A stretch of DNA of 64,000 bases. Origin: Pratylenchus scribneri. Lineage: Eukaryota > Nematoda > Chromadorea > Rhabditida > Pratylenchidae. The notes beneath the pieces are model-generated. The model was not told the origin of the DNA and searched no databases. It saw only the letters and a program-made list of their open reading frames with translations. The translations under genes and the position numbers were made by a program. This document shows, piece by piece, positions 63,778 to 64,000 of this stretch; the first letter of the stretch is position 1; each line of letters opens with the position of its first letter. The DNA lies in NCBI GenBank assembly GCA_030063045.1, contig JAQSEB010000117.1, positions 124,001 through 188,000 on the forward strand, in the 5' to 3' direction.

Positions 63778-64000
63778 TCAATCGACTTCATTTCCATTTG
63801 GTCGTTGGTTGATCACAGCATAAGCAATGTCCGGGACATCGGTCAAAAATGGAATTTTCAATGTGTGTGCCATCCAAGCCTTAAATTTTTGGGGAAATTA
63901 CAATTTTATGATTTATTTGTGGTGGTTTTACCATTTCTTGCTCATCATTGACGGTCCATGCGCAAACCTCCAATCCTTTTGATCGCATATAGTCGACATA
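63778..64000 (-). CDS. C-terminal end of glycerophosphodiester phosphodiesterase (GDPD)
   Basis: Only the last two exons are in the window: 63932-64000 (continuing beyond the edge) and 63778-63879, stop at 63778-63780. The decoded end runs YVDYMRSKGLEVCAWTVNDE, then QEMAWMAHTLKIPFLTDVPD, then IAYAVINQRP. The WTVNDE(Q)EM segment followed by a hydrophobic strand and TD(x)P is the characteristic end of the GDPD TIM barrel, which cleaves glycerophosphodiesters into glycerol-3-phosphate and an alcohol. The metal-binding residues lie in the missing N-terminal part. The subfamily cannot be assigned. Confidence 0.75.

Overview
The window is AT-rich eukaryotic DNA with introns and is best read as a nematode genome. 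The recognisable genes match Caenorhabditis relatives: zag-1 (ZEB), rsp-6 (SR protein), a cystatin-type cathepsin F, GRWD1 and HIBCH (hach-1). Introns are mostly 40-60 nt plus a few of kilobase size, acceptors are of the TTTTAG/TTTCAG type, and several start codons follow an acceptor-like AG that could be a spliced-leader site. Two introns appear to use GC-AG borders. I suspect a tylenchid (cyst- or root-knot-type) species; that is inference. All gene models were built by hand from frame continuity, splice signals and protein similarity recalled without a search.

Layout. 1-8336: noncoding DNA upstream of zag-1, with a CACCTG E-box cluster near 5.9-6.04 kb. 8407-17709 (+): zag-1, 12 exons, one intron of 3 kb. 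19024-20395: AT-rich minisatellite with higher-order structure between the convergent genes zag-1 and rsp-6. 20922-21957 (-): rsp-6. 21958-33675: 11.7 kb without a supportable gene. 33676-36475 (+): peptide-type GPCR, with a possible extra last exon that lies antisense to a small secreted-protein gene (36897-37518, -). 38581-40052 (-): a Trp/Gly-rich protein with an RRM-like C-terminal half. 43552-48138 (+): DEG/ENaC channel gene carrying a 1.19 kb hAT-like element inside a coding exon. 48870-51345 (+): cathepsin F. 51772-54387 (-): coiled-coil, proline-rich protein whose last intron holds a tRNA-like gene and an odd-composition repeat. 56631-57870 (+): CCCH zinc-finger protein with an apparent frame break. 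58363-60427 (+): GRWD1. 60642-62172 (+): HIBCH, 214 bp downstream and operon-like. 62536-63548 (-): unknown protein with a duplicated motif. 63778-64000 (-): C-terminal end of a GDPD-type phosphodiesterase gene.

The most striking observation is the hAT-like insertion. It has perfect 11-bp terminal inverted repeats and a perfect 8-bp target duplication. Removing it with one target copy restores the channel reading frame. An AG just inside its 3' end could instead act as a splice acceptor, giving an in-frame mRNA of exactly the ancestral length. The genes do not form one pathway; the likely functional groupings are zag-1 (neuronal fate), the channel and the GPCR (neuronal signalling), and the GRWD1-HIBCH pair (housekeeping).
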